Assembly (NCBI GenBank): GCA_000155435.1
Contig: DS990260.1
Span: 2,505,693-2,569,692 of the forward strand
Length of the DNA stretch: 64,000 bases
Reading direction: 5' to 3'
Source of the DNA: Clostridiales bacterium 1_7_47FAA
GTDB taxonomy: Bacteria > Bacillota > Clostridia > Lachnospirales > Lachnospiraceae
The position numbers and the translations under genes are program-made. Of this stretch, positions 34,541-44,446 are shown in pieces. A model generated the notes under the pieces. The model was not told the origin of the DNA, ran no database searches, and saw only the letters and a program-made list of their open reading frames with translations. Each line of letters opens with the position of its first letter. The stretch's first letter is position 1.

Positions 34541-36478
34541 ATGGAAAATGAATACAGCGTGATTGCCCTTACAGGAACCCCGAAATCCGGAAAAACCACC
34601 ATATTCAACGGACTGACAGGTATGTGCCGCTACACCGGCGGCTGGTGGGGGGACGGGGGAGCGCCTGGCCGCGGTACTTACAGATACTGCGGCCAGGCTT
34701 ATATGCTTCTTGACATGCCCGGCGCCTATTCCCTTTCCTCTGCTCCGTTCCCGGATTCCGGTTCCCGTGAAAGCAATGATTCCCTCCTGCAATCCCGGCA
34801 GCCGGATGTAATTGCAGTGGTGGCTGACGCGACCAGGCTGGAACTGGGACTTCACCTGTTAAAACAAGTCCTTGGGATGGATAGCGGAACCAGAAATACA
34901 GGCAGCATCCCAGTGATACTCTGTGTTAATTTTTGTGACGAGGCCCTTCGGACAGGGCTGGTGATTGATTATAACCTTCTGGAGGATGTGCTCCAGATTC
35001 CCGTCATCCCCTGCTGCGCCCGGGACCAGAGCCATCTTGACGATGTCAAGGCCGCCATACATTATGCGGCCAAACCAGGGAACCGGAAGGCATTCTGCTA
35101 TGACTGTCTGGATTTTTCGCCTAAGAAACTGACTGCGGAATGCATCTCCGTCACCTCAGAGGCAGACGGCGCCCGCAGGGTATTGCTGGACCTCATCCTC
35201 ACCGGGCCTGTTACAGGGAAAATCATACTGCTCCTGCTGCTGGCCGGAGTCCTCCATCTGACCATGCTTGCTGGCGGTGTCCCATCCCTCCTGCTGTGGA
35301 ATGCCCTGTCACGGCTGGAACTGTATCTGGACAGCGCCATGGCATATCTGGGGGCGGCTCCCTGGCTTACAGGCTGCCTTATTCACGGTGGCTTCCGTGC
35401 GCTTTCCTGGACCGCTGCCATCATGCTGCCTCCCCTTGCTGTTTTCCTCTTTTTTTTCACCCTTCTGGAGGACCTTGGATTCCTTCCCAGGGCATCCATG
35501 GGCATGGACCCCATATTTGAAAAATGCGGCGCCTGCGGCGGACAATGTGTGACCATGGCCCTGGGTCTGGGGTGCAATGCTGCCGGAGTGGCCTGCTGCC
35601 GGTCCATCCAGTCCCCCAGGGAACGCATCATTGCCGTACTCACCAATTCCATGATTCCCTGCTGCGGCCGTTTTCCTGTTTTTATAATACTGATTCCCCT
35701 GTTTTTTGCCGCCGGTCCCGTGGACTCCCTGACCGGTTCCCTGTCCTGCGCCCTGTTGTTTTCCATCCTGCTGCTGGCCGCTGTCTACCTGTCCTTGGGG
35801 ATATCCTGGCTTCTGTCAAAAACGCTGTTAAAGGGACTTTCCTCCGCCTTCGCCCTGGAACTGTCCCCTTACAGGAAAATGCACATTACCCGCTCAGCCC
35901 TGCGCTCCCTCCTGAACAGAACCATGGTGTTTGCCGGACGCGCGGTCAGGGCGGCGGTTCCCGCCGGAATCATCATATGGCTCCTGGCCAATCTCTTCTA
36001 CACAGGCCCTTCCGGCGGATTCGTGTCCTTTCACCGGCCTGCCGCCGGCGTTCCCAGCCTGCTGGCTGCATTTACGGGCCTGCTCCATCCTGCCGCGGTC
36101 CTTCTTGGCATGGACGGGGCCATATTGGCGGCCTTTGTGCTGTCCTTCCCGGCAGGAGAGCTGTTCCTTCCAATCCTCATCATGGCCTACCTTGAAGGCG
36201 GGCCCCTTGGCGGCATGCTGGGCGGTTCCCTGGCCGCGGGCGGCAATGGCTTTTCCCTGTACCAGCTGCTCGCCTCCCAGGGCTGGACCTGGATTACAGC
36301 AATCTGTACCCTTGTCTTTACATTCCTGCACTGGCCCTGCCTGACCACCTGCCAGGCAATTGCCAGGGAGACAAAAAGCTGGAAATGGGCCGGGACGGCT
36401 GTCTGTATCGCCACGGTTCCCGGGATTCTCATATGTGCGGGGATTGCGCTGTATGGGCATATGGTCTTAGGTATCTGA
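34541..36478 (+). CDS. feoB: FeoB-like ferrous iron transporter with divergent GTPase domain
   Basis: 645 residues: a GTPase about 1-175 and a membrane part with about 9-11 helices. G1 is GTPKSGKTT, G3 LLDMPGAYSL and G4 VNFCDEA. The usual switch I segment (NWPGVTVE) is replaced by WWGDGGAPGRG, so the G2 threonine seems lost. The membrane gate motifs LEDLGFLPRASMGMD, GLGCNAAGVACCR and MIPCCGRFPVF are recognisable. No FeoA domain or feoA gene is adjacent; a solo FeoA lies at 17314. Transport of Fe(II) is likely, but GTP-driven regulation may differ. Confidence 0.88.
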   Translation: MENEYSVIALTGTPKSGKTTIFNGLTGMCRYTGGWWGDGGAPGRGTYRYCGQAYMLLDMPGAYSLSSAPFPDSGSRESNDSLLQSRQPDVIAVVADATRLELGLHLLKQVLGMDSGTRNTGSIPVILCVNFCDEALRTGLVIDYNLLEDVLQIPVIPCCARDQSHLDDVKAAIHYAAKPGNRKAFCYDCLDFSPKKLTAECISVTSEADGARRVLLDLILTGPVTGKIILLLLLAGVLHLTMLAGGVPSLLLWNALSRLELYLDSAMAYLGAAPWLTGCLIHGGFRALSWTAAIMLPPLAVFLFFFTLLEDLGFLPRASMGMDPIFEKCGACGGQCVTMALGLGCNAAGVACCRSIQSPRERIIAVLTNSMIPCCGRFPVFIILIPLFFAAGPVDSLTGSLSCALLFSILLLAAVYLSLGISWLLSKTLLKGLSSAFALELSPYRKMHITRSALRSLLNRTMVFAGRAVRAAVPAGIIIWLLANLFYTGPSGGFVSFHRPAAGVPSLLAAFTGLLHPAAVLLGMDGAILAAFVLSFPAGELFLPILIMAYLEGGPLGGMLGGSLAAGGNGFSLYQLLASQGWTWITAICTLVFTFLHWPCLTTCQAIARETKSWKWAGTAVCIATVPGILICAGIALYGHMVLGI

Positions 36479-36621
36479 GACAGCATGTCCTCCTGATTGC
36501 ATGTTCTCCTGATTGTATATCCTCCTGATAGCATGTCCTCCAAATTCTGGGGATTATTTCTTGACTGCGGCATTTCCACTGCCTATAATAGAGGTAAGCA
36601 AACAAACAGGATGCATGTCAT

Positions 36622-37683
36622 ATGGACCTCCAAAAACGCAGGACCTTTATTATCAGCTTTATTTACTTTGCGATTATCGGTGTAATCTGCTATATTCTCT
36701 TTAAAAGGCTGATTCCCATGCTCATGCCCTTTATCATGGCGCTGGCAATTGCCGCGGTGCTGGACCCGGCTGTCTCCTTTTTAGGAAGCCGCATGAAAGG
36801 CGGGCAGAAGTGTGCGGCAGCGGCAGTCCTCCTTCTGTTCTATGGCTGTCTCTTCAGTCTGGCGGCTGTCTCCGGGAACTGGCTGTTTTCCTGCATCCAG
36901 GAACAGGGCAGGAAGCTTCCAGCGTTATACAGCGAAGTGGTGGAACCAGGGCTTTCCCGGTTTTTCACGCTTCTGGAAGCCAGTTTCCCAGGCCATAGCA
37001 TCCATATCTCCTCCCTTGGGACCAGTCTGGAGCATGCCATGGAAAATGCAGCAGGCGCCCTTTCCTCCAGCCTGATTGGCTACGGCGCCTCTGTCCTTGT
37101 TGGTTTCCCATCCCTTCTGGTGGATATCCTGGCTGCGGTGATTGCGTCTTTCTTCCTTACCGGAAGTTACCGGCAGACCGTTGCATTCCTCATGCGCCAG
37201 ATTCCGGAAAAACAGCGGGCCATACTCACGGTTGCATGTGCCAGCATACGGGATGTGACAGGGCGTCTGGTTAAGGCATATGCCCTGCTTATGGCCCTTA
37301 CCTTTGCGGAACTGTCCGTGGGTTTCCTAATCCTGGGAGTGCCCATGGGGTTCACGGCCGCTTGCCTGATTACACTGGTGGATATCCTGCCTGTGCTGGG
37401 CACGGGCACCGTCCTTTTGCCCTGGGCCTTTATTGCCTGGACCACAGGTTCCAGGAGCCTGGGCATCGGCCTTGTGTGCCTCTATCTGCTGATTACGGTA
37501 GTCCGCCAGTCCCTTGAGCCCAAGGTGGTCGGCCTGCAGATGGGCCTCCCTCCTGCTGCTGCCCTGCTCTGCATGTTTGTGGGCGGCAAAGTCCTGGGGC
37601 TGCCCGGTATCTTCCTGTTTCCCATTGGCGCCACCGTCCTCTTTAAGCTCAGCGGGGACGGAACTATCCAGTTATTCAAATAA
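36622..37683 (+). CDS. AI-2E/YtvI-family membrane protein
   Basis: 353 residues with about eight hydrophobic segments: two N-terminal helices (FIIGV..ICYILFKRLIPMLMPF), a soluble middle, and a C-terminal set with the family motif LEPKVVGLQMGLPPAAALLC. The family includes the sporulation protein YtvI and putative permeases; in spore formers the YtvI branch is common. Transported substrate, if any, is unknown. It lies 143 bp after the FeoB gene on the same strand. Confidence 0.85.
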   Translation: MDLQKRRTFIISFIYFAIIGVICYILFKRLIPMLMPFIMALAIAAVLDPAVSFLGSRMKGGQKCAAAAVLLLFYGCLFSLAAVSGNWLFSCIQEQGRKLPALYSEVVEPGLSRFFTLLEASFPGHSIHISSLGTSLEHAMENAAGALSSSLIGYGASVLVGFPSLLVDILAAVIASFFLTGSYRQTVAFLMRQIPEKQRAILTVACASIRDVTGRLVKAYALLMALTFAELSVGFLILGVPMGFTAACLITLVDILPVLGTGTVLLPWAFIAWTTGSRSLGIGLVCLYLLITVVRQSLEPKVVGLQMGLPPAAALLCMFVGGKVLGLPGIFLFPIGATVLFKLSGDGTIQLFK

Positions 37684-37802
37684 ATTGCAAATCCTTTTTC
37701 TTCTGGGCGTGTATGTTCATCATTTCCCGTCAAGCCATCCGCCCCGGAGCGTGCTGTATACCATCCAGAACCGGACTACATTACATAAAGGCAGGTATGT
37801 TT

Positions 37803-38966
37803 ATGAAGATTCCATCCAAGTTCCCGTCCCCACCATCCCGTCATGCCCCCAGTCCCCCGGACAGGGTCCGCAGGTCCCAGATCCGTCTTTTTGCCATCAG
37901 CCTGGTTCTTGCTGCCGCTGCCGCCATCCTGGGCATCTGTGCCAGGATGGTTCCTGGTTTTGCACATACATATTCCATTACCGTCTATCCTGTGCTTGTG
38001 AATACCATTGGCCGTTTCAGCAGCATTTTCCCTATCTCCCTGTCAGAAGCAGGGTTATATCTGGTTGCTGTTTTCTGTATCCTGAACCTCTTTTCCCTCA
38101 TCAGGAAACCGCTTGCCGTGCTGTCCCGTCTGTTTTTCCTTGTCTGCCTCCTCCTGTTCCTGTACACGGCCAACTGCGGCATCAACTACTACCGGACGCC
38201 ATTTTCCTATGAGGCTGGCATGGTCATGGAAAAATCGTCTACAGAAGAGCTTTACAGCCTCTGCCTGTTCCTTACGGAACAGGTAAACAGCACCCTTAAG
38301 GAAACAGACCACTCTGAGGATGCACTTAAAGGGCTTTATCCTGGCCAGACAGCGGACACGCCCCTGCCCTCAGCCGCAATGCTCCGGGAGTTTGGGATGG
38401 AAGGGGTTAAATCCATGAAGGACCTGGGCACAGACTACCCCCAGCTGGCCGGATACTACCCTTATCCCAAACCCCTGATGAATCCGCGTCTGCTGTCCAT
38501 CCAGCAGCTTTGCGGCATCTACTCCCCCTTTACCATTGAGGCAAACTACAACAGGGAAATGCCTTACTACAATATCCCGCATACCATATGCCATGAACTG
38601 TCCCATCTGAAAGGATTCATGCGCGAGGATGAGGCCAACTTCATCGGATACCTGGCCTGTATCGGTTCCGGTTCCCCGGATTTCCGTTACAGCGGATACC
38701 TGACCGGATGGGTCTATGCCGGTAATGCACTGGCCAAGGTGGACCTGGAGGCATATTATGACCTGTACGGGCGGCTTGCCCCGGAGGCAGCCAGGGACCT
38801 TTCCTGGAACAACCAGTTCTGGGACAGGTTTGACGGCAAAGTTGCCGAAGCCTCCACCCAGCTCAATGACCGTTACCTGAAAGCTAATAACCAGGAGGAC
38901 GGGGTGCGCAGTTATGGGAGGATGGTGGATCTGATGCTGGCTTATTATCGGGATTCCCAGTGGTGA
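37803..38966 (+). CDS. DUF3810 membrane protein with HExxH metallopeptidase-like motif
   Basis: 387 residues. Three N-terminal membrane helices (about 25-45, 60-80, 100-118) precede an extracytoplasmic region with TICHELSHLKGFMREDEANF, a gluzincin-like HExxH plus downstream Glu in DEANF. The whole matches DUF3810, an uncharacterised family thought to be a membrane zinc peptidase. Start 37803 (MKIPSK) has AGG 7 nt upstream. A bidirectional terminator follows. Confidence 0.85.
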   Translation: MKIPSKFPSPPSRHAPSPPDRVRRSQIRLFAISLVLAAAAAILGICARMVPGFAHTYSITVYPVLVNTIGRFSSIFPISLSEAGLYLVAVFCILNLFSLIRKPLAVLSRLFFLVCLLLFLYTANCGINYYRTPFSYEAGMVMEKSSTEELYSLCLFLTEQVNSTLKETDHSEDALKGLYPGQTADTPLPSAAMLREFGMEGVKSMKDLGTDYPQLAGYYPYPKPLMNPRLLSIQQLCGIYSPFTIEANYNREMPYYNIPHTICHELSHLKGFMREDEANFIGYLACIGSGSPDFRYSGYLTGWVYAGNALAKVDLEAYYDLYGRLAPEAARDLSWNNQFWDRFDGKVAEASTQLNDRYLKANNQEDGVRSYGRMVDLMLAYYRDSQW

Positions 38967-39096
38967 TAATGCAGGGTAGCGGGTGGCAGTTTTGTGGTTG
39001 GTAATTTTACGGTTGGCGATATCACAATCGATGATATCCAAGGCATATATGTCCCAAATGACCGCTTATAATTCAATCCAACGGATTCTTACATAG

Positions 39097-39155
39097 GAAA
39101 AGGACAGTAACCCAGATATCTGAATCCCAGATTCCTGAATGCTGCTGTCCTTTTC
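39097..39155. terminator. Bidirectional terminator between convergent genes
   Basis: GAAAAGGACAG (39097-39107) pairs with CTGTCCTTTTC (39145-39155); A-rich and T-rich flanks serve both strands. The loop of 37 nt contains further small palindromes (CAGATATCTG). Confidence 0.75.
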
Positions 39156-39230
39156 TTACCACCGCATCTATACTAACTTTTCCTTACTGCCATTTATCCT
39201 GCTTCCGCTTTCCTTACCGCTGCCTTTCCC

Positions 39231-41318
39231 TCACTGCCGTCTCTTCTTAATCTCCCACAAAATCACAAGCCCGATACTGATGATCAGGACCTGAAGCACA
39301 ATCACTGTCCCGACTCCCGCCAGAATGATGAACAGTACTGACCTATCGCTCTGGGCTGCGGATGTTCTGTCCGGGCTGACCACAGGCGCTTCTTCCTCAG
39401 GCTGGCCGCCATCCACGGTATCTTCCCCTTTCATGCTGCCGGCTTCTCCAAGCCTTGTAAGTTCCAGGGACAGCTCCTTTATATCTTCCTCATTAAACAC
39501 ATCCTTCATATCCCACCTGGCCATGGTCCCTCTGTAGGGCGCATCCAGCCCTTCGTTCAGTATCCCAAGGTAGGTGTCCACCGCCTCATCCCAGTCCTCC
39601 CCGGAAAGCACCCAAAGATCCAGAGCTGAAAGGGCTGAAGTCCCATAGCCGATATAATACAGGGGAGTATAGAAAAGGTGGGGGATATCTACCCAGTCAT
39701 AACACATATCCCCATATACCCGGTAATACCAGCCATCGTAAGAATCCTGTATCTCCTTGAACCTGCGGTTCATATCATCCAGGGTCATGTCAGGGGTCGT
39801 GTATACGGCTTCCTCGAATTCCTGAATCATACATGCAGTTATGGCCACATACAGCATATCCGTCATTGTCTCATAGGCATAGGCAGACGCCCCATCCCCA
39901 AACAGTTCCTCCGCATAGCGTGTTGACAGCATCTCCAGTCCCTGGGACTGTATCTCGCACACATCCACATGAAAGCCCTGATACATCTCGGGTACTGTAT
40001 TATAATAATAACTGCAAAAATGCCCGAACTCATGAATCAGGGACTGGTAATCCCGGAACGTATTGTCACGGTTTATGAAAATAAATGCGTCCTTGTAGCT
40101 GGGCAGACCCACTGTATAGCTCCCAGCGGTACGCTCCACGCCGTCCTCCCCTGCCTGGATATCATACAGATGGTTATCCCTCATATATTGGAATATTTCC
40201 CCAAGTTCCGGCACCATCTGATCCATACCGTGCCCTACCGTATCAAGAATATCCTCTGTCGTGCTTTCTTCCAGCCGGTCCAGGCTGTCATAGGAAGCAT
40301 TGTCCACATCTTCTGACCACAGGTACCACATAGTATCGCTGAGAACCACGATGTAATCCTTCACATTCCGGCAAAGCTGCTTCGTATCCTCAAGGGTATA
40401 GTCCCGCCCGTATATTGTCTCATGTGCATATTCAGCATAATTGTCATAGCCTGCAGAACCGGCTATCTCCCCGCGGACCTTGACCAGTTCCAGGTATTTG
40501 CCCCCAAGGATGCGGTTTCTTTCCCTGCCCAGCGCCTCGTTCACTTCACTGTAATCTTCCGTACTCATATCCGGCTCTTTTGCCAGACGCTCATAATCCC
40601 ACTGTTCCCCGTCATATTCCACGGATATCCCGCCGGATGCCAGCTGGTCATATTCCCTGATCAGTTCTTCTTCCCGGTTATGGAGATCCAGCTCTTCCTG
40701 TGAGTAATCCTCATAATAGGCAATCATGGGAACGTAGGTTTTTCCAATCTTTGTCTCCAGAAGGGAGCGGTAAGAAGATTTAAGGCCCTTTTGCAGACAG
40801 GTTGCTGCCTTATTCCCCATCTCCGAATACAGCTGTGTTGTATATGCCTGTTCCGCGGCGGCCTCCTGGTCAGATATATCCCTGTCATACATGATCTGGG
40901 CCATATAAGCCATTGTTGCCAACCGGTCAAACTCACTGATGATCAGGTCATACAGACGCCCCACTTCCTCTTCCTGCCCCTGTGCGCTTAAAGCCAGTTC
41001 AAAATCCTCCATGGCCTTGTCCAGGACAGATGTGGAGAAATGTTCATACGGCCTTTGGGAATAATCCACCCCTTCAAAAAACCGGTCCATCCGGGGTGAT
41101 ACCGCCTGACGCCCCGATTCCGACCGCGCCTGAACCGCTGCCTGACGCCCCGATTCCGGCCGCGCCTGAACCGCTGACTGACGCCCCGATTCCGGCCGCG
41201 CCTGAACCGCTGCCTGAACCTGGACCGCGCCGCAGGACGGTACGGAAACCACAAGGATGGCTGCCACCGCCAACGCCCCCAGGCGTCTTATGACAATCTT
41301 CCAGGCATTTTTCTTCAT
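39231..41318 (-). CDS. Secreted, membrane-anchored M3-family oligoendopeptidase-like protein
   Basis: 695 residues. A signal peptide (hydrophobic LGALAVAAILVVSV) is followed by three 12-residue repeats of VQARPESGRQA (36-bp DNA repeats, about 41106-41217). The catalytic part has the zinc motif LIHEFGHFCSYYYN and the following E in VCEIQSQGLEML, as in the M3 family. A C-terminal helix (VLFIILAGVGTVIVLQVLII) ends with KKRRQ, so the enzyme faces outside while anchored. Start 41318 has AAGGAGGAACCGGCC before it. Most M3 peptidases are cytoplasmic; this one is exported. Confidence 0.9.
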   Translation of the reverse strand: MKKNAWKIVIRRLGALAVAAILVVSVPSCGAVQVQAAVQARPESGRQSAVQARPESGRQAAVQARSESGRQAVSPRMDRFFEGVDYSQRPYEHFSTSVLDKAMEDFELALSAQGQEEEVGRLYDLIISEFDRLATMAYMAQIMYDRDISDQEAAAEQAYTTQLYSEMGNKAATCLQKGLKSSYRSLLETKIGKTYVPMIAYYEDYSQEELDLHNREEELIREYDQLASGGISVEYDGEQWDYERLAKEPDMSTEDYSEVNEALGRERNRILGGKYLELVKVRGEIAGSAGYDNYAEYAHETIYGRDYTLEDTKQLCRNVKDYIVVLSDTMWYLWSEDVDNASYDSLDRLEESTTEDILDTVGHGMDQMVPELGEIFQYMRDNHLYDIQAGEDGVERTAGSYTVGLPSYKDAFIFINRDNTFRDYQSLIHEFGHFCSYYYNTVPEMYQGFHVDVCEIQSQGLEMLSTRYAEELFGDGASAYAYETMTDMLYVAITACMIQEFEEAVYTTPDMTLDDMNRRFKEIQDSYDGWYYRVYGDMCYDWVDIPHLFYTPLYYIGYGTSALSALDLWVLSGEDWDEAVDTYLGILNEGLDAPYRGTMARWDMKDVFNEEDIKELSLELTRLGEAGSMKGEDTVDGGQPEEEAPVVSPDRTSAAQSDRSVLFIILAGVGTVIVLQVLIISIGLVILWEIKKRRQ

Positions 41319-41366
41319 GGCCGGTTCCTCCTTCTGTATATTTCTTACATTTATTCTAACACACAA

Positions 41367-41388
41367 ACAGGCCCCTCACAAGGCCTGT
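41367..41388 (-). terminator. Weak terminator after the metallophosphoesterase gene
   Basis: ACAGGCC/GGCCTGT arms followed on the minus strand by TTTGTGTGTT, about 70 bp after the stop. Confidence 0.5.
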
Positions 41389-41459
41389 CCGTCAACCGTG
41401 CCGGCCATGCCAGCCCCATTCTGTAATTTTCCAGATACCCGGTACCGGATATCCCCGGT

Positions 41460-43028
41460 TCATTCCCTGAGCCAGCCCTCTTCCTCCGGCAGCAGGAAGT
41501 AATTATTATCCCTGTCCGAATCCATAATCATGGAATCCAGTTCCCGGAGCAGGTAGCTGTCCGGCATATTGCGCTGCCACCATCGGTACCCCTTTGTGTT
41601 CCTGATTCCTTTGGCATCAATCTTCCTTCCTGCATAGTAATCAATGTACACGCCCGCATAGGTGGCTGCCATGGAACGCTCCACATCATCCCCCAGGTTT
41701 TTCACCACTCCCCGTATCTGGTCACTGATAAGTTTCTGTATGTAGCGGTAAGACCAGTCCTCAAAGTCCAGCAGATCCGGATTCCCACTTCCCATCTTCC
41801 TGGCCCAGCCTGACACATCCACGGACCGTGTCTCATAGGAAATGCTGCCATCCTCATCCCAGACCACCTCGCCATACTGGCACGGGGGGATGCTCAATGC
41901 ATCTGTGATGATTTCCTGTATCCCGTAAGCCTCATCGGCCACTCCAGGCTCAGCCTTGTGCTTGCGCACCCTCTGTACATGAAGGTGTCCGCTGAAAAAC
42001 AGGGGAAGTTCATATTTCTGGAGAAGGTCAATCACTTCCCCGTTATTGTCCATGGCACATTGGGTGGTATACATACGGCTCTGGGCCAGCAGGTTATGGT
42101 GGGCAACAGGCAGTACGAAAATCCCCTGTTCCCTGGCTTTTAAAAGCTGCTCATCCATCCATGCCAGGGTGCTTTCCTTAATCCTGCCCTCCACCTTATT
42201 CTCAGGTTCATACTGGCAGGAATCCAGCATGAGAAGCCAGTTTTTTTCATCCAGTCCATATACGTAACTTAGGGAACTGCTGTCCCTGCTGAGGGCCTGG
42301 TCATATCCATACCTGTGGTAGATTTCGTAAAAACCGTCCGCATCTATGGAATCCACGGATTCCTTCTCTGCTCCGTAATACACTGCGGCATGCCCATTGT
42401 TGATATCGTGGTTGCCGGGAATGACCAGTACCTGTATCCCTGCATCCTGTACCCGCGCCAGACGTCCTGCCAGTTCTTCATGGTTCATCCGCTCCCCGTT
42501 CATGGTAATGTCCCCGCTGAGTACAAGGGCGGAAGGCTTTTCTTCTATGACCTCGTCCAGGAATGCCTCCAGCAGTTCCGGAAGGTACTGGATGACCTTA
42601 CCGTCGCTTCGCTCCACAAACAGCTGGAATGCCGGACCGCCGTCACCTGCCTGGGCGCTCTGATAGTGGAGGTCAGTGGCCAGGACAAGCCTTGGGGGCA
42701 CATACGGCTCCTCTGTGTCCTGGGGAGGGGTCCACAGGCCGGGAAACTGTTTCTTCCAGCCGGTATACCCTTCTTCCCTTATGACCTCCTCCGGCTTTTC
42801 GGCCTGGGAATCCGTTGCCGTCTTAATCAGGCTGTCCACGTTCCTGTCTTCCGGCCGCTTTCCATCATCACCGTCCACGGATTCCTGTCCGAATCCCTCT
42901 GTGCCTGTCTCCATCTGCACCGGGCCAGCGGGTTCCATTAATTTTTTCATAAAATGCAAAACCCCGAAGCATGCCATGAATACCATGGCATACATCAGGG
43001 CACTTATTATCCAGGTCTTTTTCTTCAT
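41460..43028 (-). CDS. Membrane-anchored metallophosphoesterase
   Basis: 522 residues. One N-terminal helix (about 5-25) anchors an extracellular calcineurin-like phosphoesterase. The metal motifs are in order: VLATDLHYQ, VLSGDITMNGE, VIPGNHDINNG, VAHHNL and FSGHLHVQR. The C-terminal 150 residues are a family-specific extension of unknown role. Substrate unknown (nucleotide, phospholipid or wall phosphodiester possible). It lies 14 bp after the HAD gene and is the last of a likely operon with xpt. Confidence 0.88.
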   Translation of the reverse strand: MKKKTWIISALMYAMVFMACFGVLHFMKKLMEPAGPVQMETGTEGFGQESVDGDDGKRPEDRNVDSLIKTATDSQAEKPEEVIREEGYTGWKKQFPGLWTPPQDTEEPYVPPRLVLATDLHYQSAQAGDGGPAFQLFVERSDGKVIQYLPELLEAFLDEVIEEKPSALVLSGDITMNGERMNHEELAGRLARVQDAGIQVLVIPGNHDINNGHAAVYYGAEKESVDSIDADGFYEIYHRYGYDQALSRDSSSLSYVYGLDEKNWLLMLDSCQYEPENKVEGRIKESTLAWMDEQLLKAREQGIFVLPVAHHNLLAQSRMYTTQCAMDNNGEVIDLLQKYELPLFFSGHLHVQRVRKHKAEPGVADEAYGIQEIITDALSIPPCQYGEVVWDEDGSISYETRSVDVSGWARKMGSGNPDLLDFEDWSYRYIQKLISDQIRGVVKNLGDDVERSMAATYAGVYIDYYAGRKIDAKGIRNTKGYRWWQRNMPDSYLLRELDSMIMDSDRDNNYFLLPEEEGWLRE

Positions 43029-43042
43029 CCGGTCAGCTCTTT

Positions 43043-43840
43043 CTATATGATGCCTAACTCTTTCATCGCGTACGCGATACCGTCATCCTCCACGTCCTTT
43101 GTCTCAAAGGTGGCATAGGGCAGAAGCACGTCGCTGTGCTGGCCCATAAGCACACAATTGGTGGCATATTTGAACATGGACAGATCGTTGCTGCTGTCGC
43201 CGAATACATAGGCGTCATCCTTGGAAATACCATAATGCTTCAGCACTAAATCCATGGCCGTTGCCTTTGAATGGCCTCTGGGAACACACTCATAATAGCC
43301 GTCCCCCCTGTCAATGGCCTCAATATCCTTAAGACGCCCGAACAGTTCCCTGGGTCTGCTCTTCTCATCCGAGGCCAGATAAAACTTGGAAAAATCGTAG
43401 CAGTCATCCTCCCAGTCATACATGCCTGTGGTGCCCGACCGCCTCAATGCCGCCTTCAGCTCTTCCACCTGCGGAAACCTGGAAACCGTTCTGTGCAGAT
43501 AACATCCTTCCACACCTTCCAGCGCGCCGTCCAGACCGCATTCGTCAATATCCTTCTTAATCTGCAGACCTCTCTCATGAGGAATCTGGTAACAGTAGAG
43601 TACCCTGCCCTCCGCAATCACATAGGTCCCACAGCCGCACAGGCAGCCATCGGTCTCAATCTCAGACCGGATATCCCGGGTGTGGGGGTACACCCTGCCT
43701 GTATTGATGAATACCAGATGCCCTTTTTTACGCGCTTCCTTAATTGCCTCTTTGGCGCTGTCAGGAACCAGTCCTGTCTTTTCAGACAGGAGGGTTCCGT
43801 CAATATCAAAAAATAAAGCTTTATTCCTATTACTCATCAT
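43043..43840 (-). CDS. Cof-type HAD phosphatase
   Basis: 265 residues with HAD motifs: [25 protein letters not shown] lysine region and [14 protein letters not shown]. The type IIB cap lies between. Such enzymes dephosphorylate sugar phosphates, FMN or PLP; substrate cannot be told. The start (ATGATGAGT) overlaps the xpt stop by about 11 bp, indicating translational coupling. The ATG at 43837 is equally possible. Confidence 0.88.
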   Translation of the reverse strand: MMSNRNKALFFDIDGTLLSEKTGLVPDSAKEAIKEARKKGHLVFINTGRVYPHTRDIRSEIETDGCLCGCGTYVIAEGRVLYCYQIPHERGLQIKKDIDECGLDGALEGVEGCYLHRTVSRFPQVEELKAALRRSGTTGMYDWEDDCYDFSKFYLASDEKSRPRELFGRLKDIEAIDRGDGYYECVPRGHSKATAMDLVLKHYGISKDDAYVFGDSSNDLSMFKYATNCVLMGQHSDVLLPYATFETKDVEDDGIAYAMKELGII

Positions 43841-44414
43841 CTCTGAACACAATAGTCTGTGTCTCCTCATCCATACTCTCTACAATTGCAAGGGATTCCA
43901 GCCTGATTCCCTCGGAACGCAGCAGGTCCCCGCCTACCTGGAAGCCTTTTTCAATCACGATTCCCGCGCCCACCAGCTGTGCACCGGAGTCCCTGACAAG
44001 GGCTGCCAGTCCTTCCAGCGCCTTGCCGTTGGCAAGGAAATCATCAATCAGAAGCACCTTGTCCCCAGGCCCTAAAAATTCCTTGGAAACAATGATGTCA
44101 TATACACGGCCATGGGTAAAGGATTCCACCTTGGTGGTGTAAACCTCTCCTGCAATGTTCTTGGTCTGTGTCTTCTTGGCAAATACCACCGGCACATCAA
44201 AGTACTGGGCAACTATACATGCTATTCCGATACCGGAAGCCTCAATGGTCAAAATCTTGGTCACCGGAACATCGGCAAACCTGCGCTTAAACTCCCTGCC
44301 AATCTCCCCAAACAGCTTAATATCCATCTGATGGTTCAGGAAGCTGTCCACTTTCAGAACGTTTCCGGCCTTAATCTTGCCGTCTTTACGTATCCTGTCT
44401 TTTAAAATCTGCAT
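43830..44414 (-). CDS. xpt: Xanthine phosphoribosyltransferase
   Basis: 194 residues, the usual Xpt length. The PRPP motif is [16 protein letters not shown], with [11 protein letters not shown] upstream and the N-terminal [14 protein letters not shown] typical of the family. It salvages xanthine to XMP in the cytoplasm. In many Firmicutes xpt follows a purine riboswitch; here the lipoprotein gene ends only 32 bp upstream and no such element fits. GAGGAGGGTACGTAC precedes ATG. Confidence 0.95.
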   Translation of the reverse strand: MQILKDRIRKDGKIKAGNVLKVDSFLNHQMDIKLFGEIGREFKRRFADVPVTKILTIEASGIGIACIVAQYFDVPVVFAKKTQTKNIAGEVYTTKVESFTHGRVYDIIVSKEFLGPGDKVLLIDDFLANGKALEGLAALVRDSGAQLVGAGIVIEKGFQVGGDLLRSEGIRLESLAIVESMDEETQTIVFRDDE

Positions 44415-44446
44415 GTACGTACCCTCCTCATTCTTTTCTTATCCTA

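Noticed and set aside
44415-44446. Purine riboswitch before xpt
   Set aside because: Only 32 bp separate xpt from the upstream lipoprotein gene and no aptamer-like sequence is there or upstream of that gene.
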